DNA from: JBGTCY01 sp041748615 | GTDB taxonomy: Bacteria; Bacteroidota; Bacteroidia; Chitinophagales; CAIOSU01 | Direction of reading: 5' to 3' | Assembly: GCA_041748615.1 (NCBI GenBank) | Contig: JBGTCY010000093.1 | Coordinates: 1-8,841 of the forward strand | Length of the DNA stretch: 8,841 bases | Shown here: positions 1 to 5,612 of the stretch, one piece after another | How positions within the stretch are numbered: the first letter of the stretch is position 1 | Layout of the letters: each line of letters begins with the position of its first letter | Translations under genes and position numbers: made by a program | The notes under the pieces: model-generated | Told to the model about the DNA's origin: nothing | What the model saw: the letters and a program-made list of their open reading frames with translations, nothing else | Databases searched by the model: none

Positions 1-19
1 TTCTTACGCACATGAAATC

Positions 20-72
20 TTTAATTGCCCTGATTAGTTTTAAGAAAAGTTTATTTTCGCAGGGCAATTAAA
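20..72. promoter_or_regulatory. 12-bp perfect inverted repeat upstream of etfB
   Basis: TTTAATTGCCCT (20-31) and AGGGCAATTAAA (61-72) are exact reverse complements separated by 29 bases; the right arm ends 11 bases before the etfB start. Between the arms lies TATTTTCG (52-59), one mismatch from the Bacteroidetes -7 element TAnnTTTG. No good -33 box is visible at the expected spacing. If that is the promoter, transcription would begin near the right arm, so the dyad is more likely a DNA operator than an RNA hairpin. No T-run follows either arm, so it does not look like a terminator. The repeat is seen directly; the role is inferred. Confidence 0.55.
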
Positions 73-83
73 AAAAACAATCC

Positions 84-827
84 ATGATGAAGAATTTAGT
101 ATGTATCAGCAGAGTACCGGACACTACCACCAAGATTAATTTTAAAGATAACAACACCAAATTCAGTGATGATAATGTGCAATGGATTATCAATCCGACA
201 GACGAATGGTATGCCTTAGTGCGCGGGTTGGAATTGAAAGAAAAACTCGGAGGCTCTGTTACTGTGATTAATGTCGGCAAAACGGATGTTGACCCGGTTA
301 TCAGAAAAGCATTGGCGATTGGAGCGGATGATGCCGTCAGAATTGACGCTGAACCCGATGACGCTTATTTTGTTGCCGCGCAAATCGCTGCTTATGCGAA
401 AGACAAGGGTTTTGACATCATTTTCACCGGCAAAGAAACCATCAGTTACAACGGCTACATTGTTGGCGGAGTCATCGCGGAATTGCTCGACCTGCCATAT
501 GTTGCCTTGGCTACTTCCCTTGAAATCGAAGGAACAACGGCTACCGTAAAAAGGGAAATTGAAGGCGGCAAGGAAGTGCTGAAAGTCAACCTGCCTTTAG
601 TGGTGAGCGCGAATAAAGGATTAGCGGAGGCAAGGATTCCGAACATGCGCGGCATCATGGCGGCTAAAACCAAACCCCTCGCTGTTGTCGCGCCTGCCGC
701 AGCGGAAAATTTTACTGCTGTAGTATCCTATGAACTTCCCAAGCAAAAAAGCGCTGTAAAACTTATTCAGCCCGACAATGTGCAGGAATTGGTGAATTTA
801 TTACATAACGAAGCAAAAATGATCTAA
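84..827 (+). CDS. etfB: Electron transfer flavoprotein, beta subunit
   Basis: Small subunit of the heterodimeric ETF, a soluble carrier that accepts electrons from acyl-CoA and related dehydrogenases and passes them on, classically to ETF-quinone oxidoreductase. The 247 residues are close to the usual family length. Residues 155-175 (TVKREIEGGKEVLKVNLPLV and the next residues) fit the ETF-beta family signature, with its GG, K-E and P-x-V-V core. The segment LAEARIPNMRGIMAAKTKPL (180-199) matches the dehydrogenase recognition loop region. The GADDAVRI stretch (80-87) belongs to the nucleotide-binding alpha/beta fold, which in this subunit normally holds AMP. Two ATG codons are adjacent (84 and 87); the second is equally plausible. 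The next gene begins 2 bases after the stop, so the two subunits are surely cotranscribed. Confidence 0.95.
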   Translation: MMKNLVCISRVPDTTTKINFKDNNTKFSDDNVQWIINPTDEWYALVRGLELKEKLGGSVTVINVGKTDVDPVIRKALAIGADDAVRIDAEPDDAYFVAAQIAAYAKDKGFDIIFTGKETISYNGYIVGGVIAELLDLPYVALATSLEIEGTTATVKREIEGGKEVLKVNLPLVVSANKGLAEARIPNMRGIMAAKTKPLAVVAPAAAENFTAVVSYELPKQKSAVKLIQPDNVQELVNLLHNEAKMI

Positions 828-829
828 AG

Positions 830-1807
830 ATGAGCGTATTAGTCTATGCCGAAAGCGCTGACGGCAGAATAAAAAAAGCGGCAAGAGAAGCGGTTTATTA
901 CGGTTCGAAAATCGGTCAGCAAACCGGCAAAGAAGTAACCGCTGTTGTACTCGGAACTCTTTCACAGGAAGAAATTTCATCTTTAGGAAAAGCCGGAGCG
1001 GATAAAGTGTTGCATCTCAGTGACGCCCGCTTTGACCATTTTGATTCAGGCGCTTTTACCAAAGCGATTGCACAGGCGGTTGCTAAAATCAACGCTGAAG
1101 TGGTGGTGCTTTCCTTCACCTCCAATGGCAAGGCGCTCGGTCCCCGTTTATCCGCGCGACTGAAAGCGGGATTGGTTTCTGGCGCTATCAGCTTACCCGA
1201 AACCAATGCTGCATTCACGGTGAGAAAAAGCGTGTTTTCCGGCAAAGGTTTCGCAAATTTTGTCATCAACACGCCTGTGAAAATTATTTCCCTCAACCCC
1301 AACTCACTCCAGGTTGAACTGGGAGAAAAAACTCCGGCTATCGAAGCTTTCACCCCTGAACTTTCTGAGAAAGATTTTGCGATTCAGTTTTTAAATGTAG
1401 AGAAAGAATCACAGGGAGTTCCGTTGCCGGAAGCCGAGATTGTCGTTTCCGCGGGTAGAGGGTTGAAAGGTCCTGAAAACTGGGGCATGATTGAAGAAAT
1501 GGCAAAAATGCTGGGCGCTGCTACCGCGTGTTCCAGAGCCGTTTCCGATGTCCACTGGCGTCCGCATCATGAGCATGTGGGACAGACAGGATTGACCGTT
1601 CGCCCTAATCTCTATATCGCGATTGGTATTTCAGGTGCAATACAGCATCTTGCAGGTGTCAGTGGCAGCAAATACATTGTTGTCATCAACAACGACCCGG
1701 AAGCGCCATTCTTTAAATATGCCGATTACGGGATCGTAGGTGATGCCTTTGAAGTTGTTCCAAAATTGAATGAGGCTTTTAAAAAATACTTTGCAAGTAA
1801 TAATTAA
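830..1807 (+). CDS. etfA: Electron transfer flavoprotein, alpha subunit
   Basis: FAD-binding partner of the beta subunit encoded just upstream; together they form the soluble ETF of fatty-acid and amino-acid oxidation. At 325 residues it has the normal length. The N-terminal half is the ETF alpha/beta domain. The C-terminal FAD domain is clear: SAGRGLKGPENW (207-218), SRAVSD with a downstream VGQTG (235-254), the signature beginning LYIAIGISGAIQHLAG (261-276) and ADYGIVGD (298-305). The one departure I see from the textbook signature is Val instead of Ala in the VVIN stretch, a conservative change. The ATG at 830 follows the etfB stop by 2 bases, which fixes the start. There is no sign of the fused or truncated forms of nitrogen-fixation (Fix) ETFs. 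Confidence 0.96.
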   Translation: MSVLVYAESADGRIKKAAREAVYYGSKIGQQTGKEVTAVVLGTLSQEEISSLGKAGADKVLHLSDARFDHFDSGAFTKAIAQAVAKINAEVVVLSFTSNGKALGPRLSARLKAGLVSGAISLPETNAAFTVRKSVFSGKGFANFVINTPVKIISLNPNSLQVELGEKTPAIEAFTPELSEKDFAIQFLNVEKESQGVPLPEAEIVVSAGRGLKGPENWGMIEEMAKMLGAATACSRAVSDVHWRPHHEHVGQTGLTVRPNLYIAIGISGAIQHLAGVSGSKYIVVINNDPEAPFFKYADYGIVGDAFEVVPKLNEAFKKYFASNN

Positions 1808-1843
1808 CTTTATCTGCTGATCTGCAAAGCAGAAAATTCGGAA

Positions 1844-2464
1844 ATGAAAAAAATACCGCTCGAAATCGTTTCGCTGACACAAAGCATTACTCAATCCCAT
1901 TCCTATGCAGTGGTGTTGGAAGAAGTAAATGGCAGAAGGCGGCTGCCCATTGTCATTGGCGGTTTTGAAGCGCAGGCTATCGCGGTGGCAATCGAGAAAA
2001 TGCACACCGGACGACCGTTGACGCATGACTTGTTTAAAAATGTGTTTGACACCTTCAATATCGAACTGCTTGATATTATCATCAGCAATCTGAAAGAAGG
2101 CATTTTTTACGCGCTGCTGATTTGTAAAATCGGAGACTCGGTGGTGGAAATTGATTCCCGCACTTCTGACGCCATCGCGCTCGCGGTGCGGTTCAACTGC
2201 CCCATTTTCACTTATGAAGAAATCCTGAGCCAGGCGGGTATTTTATTGGAAGACCAAATCACTTCCGGTGAAAATCCACCCGCGAAGGAAAAAGAAAAGG
2301 TTGAAGTGAAAACGGAAGAAGTCACACTGGAAGACACCAAGCATCTCTCAAAACTTTCCGAAAAACAGCTTTCCGAACTGCTGTCATTAGTCTTGAAAAA
2401 TGAAGAATACGAAAAGGCGGTGAGAATCAGAGACGAAATCGAAACCCGGAAAAAGAATTCCTGA
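1844..2464 (+). CDS. Bifunctional nuclease (BFN/DUF151) family protein with C-terminal UVR-like motif
   Basis: Residues 1-136 form a DUF151/BFN domain: LEIVSLTQSI at the start, LPIVIGGFEAQAIAVAIE (34-51) and VVEIDSRTSDAIALAVRFNCPIF (100-122, given here as landmarks). A charged, probably disordered linker rich in Lys and Glu follows (138-165). The last 40 residues (LSKLSEKQLSELLSLVLKNE then YEKAVRIRDEIE) resemble a UVR (UvrB/UvrC interaction) motif. Plant BFN proteins were reported as DNases/RNases, but the role of the bacterial members is not settled, so 'nuclease' is a family name only. The gene starts 36 bases after etfA, and ETF beta-alpha-BFN is a familiar Bacteroidetes order, so cotranscription is likely. 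A small hairpin (TCTGC-AAA-GCAGA, 1821-1833) sits in the gap. A terminator follows about 120 bases after the stop. Confidence 0.88.
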   Translation: MKKIPLEIVSLTQSITQSHSYAVVLEEVNGRRRLPIVIGGFEAQAIAVAIEKMHTGRPLTHDLFKNVFDTFNIELLDIIISNLKEGIFYALLICKIGDSVVEIDSRTSDAIALAVRFNCPIFTYEEILSQAGILLEDQITSGENPPAKEKEKVEVKTEEVTLEDTKHLSKLSEKQLSELLSLVLKNEEYEKAVRIRDEIETRKKNS

Positions 2465-2508
2465 TTCTGTACTTTCTTTTAAGATAACCCTTCTTTTGTA
2501 ATGTTGAC

Positions 2509-2534
2509 ATTAGATTCTAGATGTTAGATGTCAG
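2509..2534. repeat. Degenerate 7-bp tandem repeat (TTAGATK, three copies)
   Basis: TTAGATT, CTAGATG and TTAGATG follow one another exactly (2510-2530). Related tandem heptamers occur at 2913-2944 (opposite orientation) and 3874-3894. Confidence 0.6.
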
Positions 2535-2584
2535 GCATGTGTGTAAACTTTAAGACTTACAATCCTGCTGACGAAACACTAAAA

Positions 2585-2608
2585 AGCCCTGTAAGGGCTA
2601 CCTTTTTT
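2585..2608 (+). terminator. Intrinsic terminator after the etfB-etfA-BFN operon
   Basis: AGCCCT (2585-2590), loop GTA, AGGGCT (2594-2599), then ACC and six T (2603-2608). A run of A precedes the stem, so it could work in both directions. It lies about 120 bases beyond the BFN stop codon. Confidence 0.65.
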
Positions 2609-2619
2609 GTCAAATTGAA

Positions 2620-2770
2620 AATTACAAATCACGAAAAACAAATCACAAATAAATTCCAATAAAAAAATGAAAACTTCAAACCAACAATACAGGGTGTCCG
2701 GATTGATTTATGTTTTGATTTTTTAAAATTGTGTATTATTTGTTTTTTGTAAATTGTTTTTTTGGTGCTT
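2620..2770. repeat. Dispersed AT-rich intergenic element, copy 1
   Basis: This stretch shares ordered blocks with 3771-3970: ACAAATAAATTCCAAT, then TTCAAACCAAC, then TGTCC, and after a variable middle ATTATTTGTTTTTTGT followed by AATT and a T-run. The left part (AAACAAATCACAAATAAATTCC) and the right part (TTATTTGTTTTTTGT) are roughly reverse complementary, giving an imperfect inverted-repeat layout like a small non-autonomous element. No coding potential is visible. I infer a dispersed repeat family, not a specific mobile element. Confidence 0.5.
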
Positions 2771-2797
2771 AAAAAAAAGACAACTTGTTTGTACACA

Positions 2798-2836
2798 GAG
2801 AGTAGTCGAATTTCCGAAGGAATGAGATGTACTCTC
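2798..2836. repeat. Hairpin with 7-bp stem
   Basis: GAGAGTA (2798-2804) and TACTCTC (2830-2836) are perfect inverted arms around 25 bases that contain a smaller dyad, TTCC-GAA-GGAA (2812-2822). No T-run follows on either strand. The role is unknown. Confidence 0.4.
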
Positions 2837-2912
2837 GGTTAATACCGGATGTTTTACCGTTTCATTATTCGAAAACCTGAGTTGTTTCGGTATAAGTTTT
2901 TTTATGAAAGCG

Positions 2913-2944
2913 ACTAACATCTAAAATCTAAAATCTAAAATCTG
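2913..2944. repeat. 7-bp tandem repeat CTAAAAT, three exact copies
   Basis: CTAAAAT is repeated three times without interruption (2921-2941), preceded by the related CTAACAT (2914-2920) and followed by CTGATAG. On the other strand this is the same AGATTTT heptamer family as at 2510-2530 and 3874-3894. It ends about 15 bases before the DUF721 start, so copy-number change could alter the spacing of that gene's leader; this is inference only. Confidence 0.65.
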
Positions 2945-2959
2945 ATAGCAGATCCATCC

Positions 2960-3250
2960 ATGTCAGACCACAATCAAAAATCCATTAAACAGGCGCTCAA
3001 CCAGATGTTTGATTCGCTGAACATCCGTGAAAAAGTGGCGGAAACAAGGATTTCCACCACGTGGGAAAAAACGATGGGAAAAACCATTGCCAAACACACC
3101 CGAAAAATTCATGTCAGCAAAGGAGTTTTATTTATTTACATGGACAATCCCGCGCTGAAAAATGAATTAAGTTACGCCCGCGACAAAATCATCGATCTCG
3201 CCAATGAAGCTGCCGGTGAAAAGGTGGTGAAAGATGTTGTGATAAAGTGA
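2960..3250 (+). CDS. DUF721 (DciA-like) protein
   Basis: A 96-residue protein that fits the short DUF721 family of Bacteroidetes. Landmarks are an N-terminal helix (SIKQALNQMFDSLNI, 8-22), the central W35 with MGKTIAKHT (39-47), then strand-rich KIHVSKGVLFIYMDNPALKN (49-68), a helix ELSYARDKIIDLAN, and a G-x-x-V-V-K-D-V-V end. This matches the KH-like core of DciA, the helicase operator of bacteria that lack DnaC. The family also contains members of unproved function, so replication helicase loading is a guess from homology. The protein is small and has no signal peptide, so it should be cytoplasmic. In relatives such a gene often lies near recF; here it instead precedes a MarR gene by 13 bases, suggesting cotranscription. 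The ATG at 2960 gives the expected length. Confidence 0.8.
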   Translation: MSDHNQKSIKQALNQMFDSLNIREKVAETRISTTWEKTMGKTIAKHTRKIHVSKGVLFIYMDNPALKNELSYARDKIIDLANEAAGEKVVKDVVIK

Positions 3251-3263
3251 GAAGAACTTTCCC

Positions 3264-3713
3264 ATGAAACTTGAAGAAGAAATCCATCAGAAAAAATTCA
3301 GAAATGAACACCACCGGCTTGCCGTGAACCTCATCTTCACCGGAAACTGGGTCAAAAACTCACATATCCGCTTTCTGAAAACTTTCGGATTATCCCTGCA
3401 GCAATTCAACATCCTCCGCATCCTCAGGGGGCAACATCCCCAGCCCGCTTCCATCAACCTGCTGATGGAGCGCATGCTCGACAAGATGTCCAATGCCTCT
3501 CGCTTAGTGGACAAACTCAAAAAGAAGGGATATGTGGAGCGGAAAGATTCCCCGAAAGACCGCAGGCAGGCGGACGTTGTCATCACAACCTCCGGCATGG
3601 AACTGCTTGCCGAAATAGATGATAAAATGGACGCGCTGGAAAAAATCCTGACCACCCTCAGCCCGCAGGAAATCAAAACGCTCAACGATTTATTGGACAA
3701 AGTGAGAGGATAG
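3264..3713 (+). CDS. MarR-family transcriptional regulator
   Basis: A 149-residue winged helix-turn-helix protein of typical MarR length. The DNA-binding domain covers about residues 45-110. It has LQQFNILRILRGQ (45-57) as the entry helix, an HTH with recognition helix in MSNASRLVDKLKKKGYVER (75-93), and the wing SPKDRRQADVVITTSG (96-111) whose D-R-R turn is the conserved wing signature. N- and C-terminal helices (5-40 and 114-148) should form the dimer interface. MarR proteins bind palindromic operators as dimers and usually repress nearby genes until a small ligand or oxidant releases them; no ligand can be read here. There are no Cys residues, so thiol-based sensing is unlikely. No clear transporter or enzyme target lies next to it. 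The gene follows the DUF721 gene by 13 bases. Confidence 0.92.
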   Translation: MKLEEEIHQKKFRNEHHRLAVNLIFTGNWVKNSHIRFLKTFGLSLQQFNILRILRGQHPQPASINLLMERMLDKMSNASRLVDKLKKKGYVERKDSPKDRRQADVVITTSGMELLAEIDDKMDALEKILTTLSPQEIKTLNDLLDKVRG

Positions 3714-3718
3714 TTGCT

Positions 3719-3771
3719 GCTTTTTTGTTACAGGAGAATCCATTCAATGGATATAACAATTCTCAAAAAGC
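3719..3771 (+). repeat. Compound hairpin after the MarR gene
   Basis: GCTTTTT (3719-3725) pairs with AAAAAGC (3765-3771); inside, GAGAAT (3734-3739) pairs with ATTCTC (3759-3764) and ATCCA (3738-3742) with TGGAT (3748-3752). The two outer right arms are contiguous while the left arms are split by eight bases, so the stem would carry a bulge. It may serve as the transcript end of the DUF721-MarR unit, although the T-run lies in the stem and not behind it. Confidence 0.45.
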
Positions 3772-3970
3772 AAAAAACAAATAAATTCCAATGCCAAAAA
3801 AGGGAAATTTCAAACCAACGCAAGTAATGTTGTCCAAAAAACATCCCTAATTTGTCCCATCTGCAATAAGAAATTAGATTTTAGATATTAGATTGCTTGT
3901 GAATTTTAAATTTTCAGAATTGAAGATTATTTGTTTTTTGTGAATTATTTTTTGTGATTTTTTTAGGGGG
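3771..3970. repeat. Dispersed AT-rich intergenic element, copy 2, with heptamer repeat
   Basis: Shares with 2620-2770 the blocks ACAAATAAATTCCAAT, TTCAAACCAAC and TGTCC on the left and ATTATTTGTTTTTTGT with a following AATT and T-runs on the right. Between them this copy contains TTAGATT-TTAGATA-TTAGATT (3874-3894), a perfect-spacing 7-bp tandem repeat of the type also found at 2510-2530. No coding capacity is visible. Confidence 0.5.
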
Positions 3971-4079
3971 GCTTTGAAAACGATATGTAAGTTATTTTAC
4001 AGCTTTCCCAATCCACATCCTGTGATGAACTCTTTGGAATAAATTCGGTCAATACCTCTTTCTTGCAAGAAAAAAAAAC

Positions 4080-4574
4080 ATGAAAGAACTCAATGCCCTC
4101 AACCATGTCAGCGCGTTTCACAGGACATTTCGCCATCCTGTAGTTGAACAACCCGCCATGCCTGCTCCGGAAAGATGCCGGCTCAGGCTTTCACTGCTTG
4201 CCGAAGAATTAAAGGAATTGGAAGATGCCGTTGAACAAAACGACCTTGTTGCAGCGGCTGACGCGCTGTGTGATTTGCAATACGTTTTGTCAGGCGCGGT
4301 GCTCGAGTTCGGTTTGGGCAATCAGTTCAGCCGTTTATTTGACGAAGTACAACGCTCCAACATGAGCAAAGCCTGCAAGACACCTGATGAAGCGGAAGCG
4401 ACTATTCTCCATTATCGTGAAAACCACAACACCGAATCTTATTATCGGGAAGTTGACGGATTTTACCTTGTTTACCGGACTTCCGACAATAAAACCATGA
4501 AATCCGTTAACTACTCCCCTGCCGACCTGCATGGGATTCTTGAACAATCATTTGCCGGCAGCCGGGCGATTTAA
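4080..4574 (+). CDS. All-alpha nucleotide pyrophosphohydrolase (MazG/HisE-like)
   Basis: A 164-residue helical protein of the all-alpha NTP pyrophosphohydrolase superfamily. These enzymes hydrolyse nucleoside triphosphates or phosphoribosyl-ATP to the monophosphate and pyrophosphate using Mg2+ held by acidic residues. The EExxE motif is EELKE at 42-46 and the second acidic motif is DALCDLQYV (61-69), with D61 and D65 as likely metal ligands. The RSNMSK stretch (92-97) downstream is typical of the house-cleaning, DR2231-like branch. The C-terminal part (120-164) extends past the usual core. HisE itself is unlikely because no his genes are near and the sequence has the SNMSK branch marker. Substrate cannot be read from the sequence. 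The ATG at 4080 follows an A-rich stretch with no clear Shine-Dalgarno site. Confidence 0.85.
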   Translation: MKELNALNHVSAFHRTFRHPVVEQPAMPAPERCRLRLSLLAEELKELEDAVEQNDLVAAADALCDLQYVLSGAVLEFGLGNQFSRLFDEVQRSNMSKACKTPDEAEATILHYRENHNTESYYREVDGFYLVYRTSDNKTMKSVNYSPADLHGILEQSFAGSRAI

Positions 4575-4582
4575 TTTTCATT

Positions 4583-4613
4583 TTTTTATCGAAGAAAAAA
4601 TCAATTAAATTTG
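4583..4613 (+). promoter_or_regulatory. Bacteroidetes-type promoter of the tRNA-Leu gene
   Basis: TAAATTTG (4606-4613) is a perfect match to the -7 element TAnnTTTG, and a T-run (4581-4587) lies at the spacing expected for the TTTG -33 element, matched only as TTTT. Transcription would start near 4620, a few bases before the mature tRNA. Confidence 0.6.
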
Positions 4614-4626
4614 CCCTCCCTTAACC

Positions 4627-4708
4627 GCTCAGGTGGTGGAATTGGTATACACGTACGTTTGAGGGGCGTATGCCGCAAGGCTTGCGGGTTCGAGTCCCGC
4701 CCTGAGCA
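4627..4708 (+). tRNA. tRNA-Leu (anticodon GAG)
   Basis: An 82-nt class II tRNA. The acceptor stem is GCTCAGG (4627-4633) with CCTGAGC (4701-4707) and discriminator A (4708). The D stem is GTG/CAC (4636-4638, 4650-4652). The anticodon stem TACGT/GCGTA encloses loop TTGAGGG with anticodon GAG at 4661-4663, reading CUC and CUU. The long variable arm GCC-GCAA-GGC is that of a leucine tRNA, and the T arm is GCGGG-TTCGAGT-CCCGC (4684-4700). CCA is not encoded and must be added by nucleotidyltransferase. The gene stands alone with its own promoter and terminator. Confidence 0.97.
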
Positions 4709-4716
4709 CTTTTTTT

Positions 4717-4756
4717 AAAAAGCTGATTATCACAAGTGCTGATAATCAGCTTTTTT
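4717..4756 (+). terminator. Strong intrinsic terminator after tRNA-Leu
   Basis: GCTGATTATCA (4722-4732) pairs perfectly with TGATAATCAGC (4740-4750) around a 7-base loop; five A before and six T after extend the stem, so it should stop transcription in both directions. The loop-side AAGTGCT (4734-4740) can instead pair with AGCACTT at the tRNA 3' end (4705-4711). Confidence 0.9.
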
Positions 4757-4794
4757 GTTAAATCCACTCACATTACCTCAATGCTTACACGAGC

Positions 4795-4822
4795 ACCGTG
4801 GACCGTGGACCGTTGACCGTTG
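4795..4822. repeat. 7-bp tandem repeat ACCGTKG, four copies
   Basis: ACCGTGG, ACCGTGG, ACCGTTG, ACCGTTG follow one another without gaps, then AC. The array lies between the tRNA terminator and the stop codon of the convergent fibronectin-domain gene. Its heptamer period matches the unrelated AGATTTT-type repeats further left. Confidence 0.8.
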
Positions 4823-4828
4823 ACTAAA

Positions 4829-5467
4829 TCACCCCACCACGCTTGTCGTCACTTCGGACGGAGCGGAATAGCCTGCCACCCCGTATGCGCGTACACGGAA
4901 TGAGTAAAACCGACCGGGCTGTAAACCGGAGGCGTTGAATTTGCGCTTTGAGCTTGTTCCGAGTATTTTCCACTCCGCCTGCGGACCTACCTCCGTACCC
5001 TCGATAAACTCCACCTGGTAGGAACGCGCACCATAGACCCTTTTCCATTTGAGGTCCACCGCGCCCGGTTCCTTTGATAATGCTGAAAGCACATTGAGCG
5101 GTGCAGGCAATAACCCGAGGGGATGCCGCTTGCGCGCCACATCAAAACCTGCATTTTCAATCAGCTCTTTGCCGTTTGTGTTGGAATGGCTCATCATCAT
5201 CGTGTATTGGCTCAACTCGAACAACTGACTCAGCAACACTTCGCGAGCGATATTACGCACGCGGATTTTGTCGCGGTCACCGTTTTCAGCGTCAACCGTG
5301 CGCGTTTGAAACTGCCCGATAACCGTGGTGATGGTTGCCAATGGCGGCATGGGGTTGGGAAAAACATGAGGCATGCTGCCTACCCCGTTGACGATATCCT
5401 GTGCTTTCACGATAAGGTCGGAGGGTTTCATTTTTATGAAATGCGAAAAACGAACGCGTATCATCAT
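4829..5467 (-). CDS. Cytoplasmic-looking protein with C-terminal fibronectin type III domain
   Basis: A 212-residue protein with no signal peptide, sorting domain or membrane segment, so it probably stays in the cytoplasm. Residues about 1-115 are an N-terminal region of uncertain fold, with helical stretches such as MKPSDLIVKAQDIVNGV (13-29) and REVLLSQLFELSQYT (75-89), then a GKELIENAGFDVARKRHPLG turn (99-118). Residues about 120-212 are one FN3 domain: PAPLNVLSAL, W141, Y150, LQPGRFYSFRVRAYG (182-196) and SAPSE (201-205). Bacteroidetes carry many proteins of this helical-plus-FN3 layout; no function is known to me. Two ATG codons are adjacent (5467 and 5464), and Met13 is a third option. 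The 21-bp dyad array lies about 150 bases upstream, where it could act on this gene's promoter. Confidence 0.8.
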   Translation of the reverse strand: MMIRVRFSHFIKMKPSDLIVKAQDIVNGVGSMPHVFPNPMPPLATITTVIGQFQTRTVDAENGDRDKIRVRNIAREVLLSQLFELSQYTMMMSHSNTNGKELIENAGFDVARKRHPLGLLPAPLNVLSALSKEPGAVDLKWKRVYGARSYQVEFIEGTEVGPQAEWKILGTSSKRKFNASGLQPGRFYSFRVRAYGVAGYSAPSEVTTSVVG

Positions 5468-5612
5468 TTTCTTCTTTTAAGAGTTAAGAATAAAAAATAG
5501 TGATACGTCATCTATAGATAATAGTTACACATCAATCAAAATAATTTAAAATAATCACGAGATGATGTATAAAATAGAAAACATCCGTGTGAAAGTGTAA
5601 TTGATTGACGGC
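5468..5612. promoter_or_regulatory. Upstream region of the fibronectin-domain gene
   Basis: AT-rich and non-coding. On the - strand TTATTTTG (5544-5537) is one mismatch from the TAnnTTTG -7 element and would give a leader of about 60 bases; no good -33 box is visible. A perfect 10-bp palindrome ATCTATAGAT (5510-5519) lies between this candidate and the start codon, where an operator could act. Confidence 0.35.

Larger units (their letters stand above)
2465..2959. other. 495-base non-coding gap rich in repeats
   Basis: I see no credible gene here; the one short reading frame on the - strand (2723-2920) is low-complexity and overlaps repeats. The stretch holds, in order, a 7-bp tandem repeat, an intrinsic terminator, a copy of an AT-rich dispersed element also present at 3771-3970, a hairpin at 2798-2836 and an inverted copy of the 7-bp tandem repeat. 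A promoter for the DUF721-MarR pair should lie near its right end. TAAGTTTT (2893-2900) is one mismatch from TAnnTTTG, but I see no matching -33 box. Confidence 0.7.
3714..4079. other. 366-base non-coding gap with hairpin and repeats
   Basis: No gene is visible. The stretch holds a compound hairpin just after the MarR stop, the second copy of the dispersed AT-rich element and a three-copy TTAGATW heptamer. Near the right end TTTG (4033-4036) followed by TACCTCTT (4053-4060) is a weak promoter candidate for the pyrophosphohydrolase gene; both the -7 match and the 16-base spacing are poor. Confidence 0.6.

Noticed and set aside
2723..2920. 65-residue - strand frame in the gap before the DUF721 gene
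   Set aside because: It overlaps the dispersed AT-rich element and a hairpin and has low-complexity content without any start context.
3287..3700. 137-residue - strand frame opposite the MarR gene
   Set aside because: It is a shadow of the MarR coding sequence, Ser- and Arg-rich with no family motif.
5123..5500. 125-residue + strand frame opposite the fibronectin-domain gene
   Set aside because: It is the antisense of a gene with a recognisable FN3 domain, and its own translation shows no family features.
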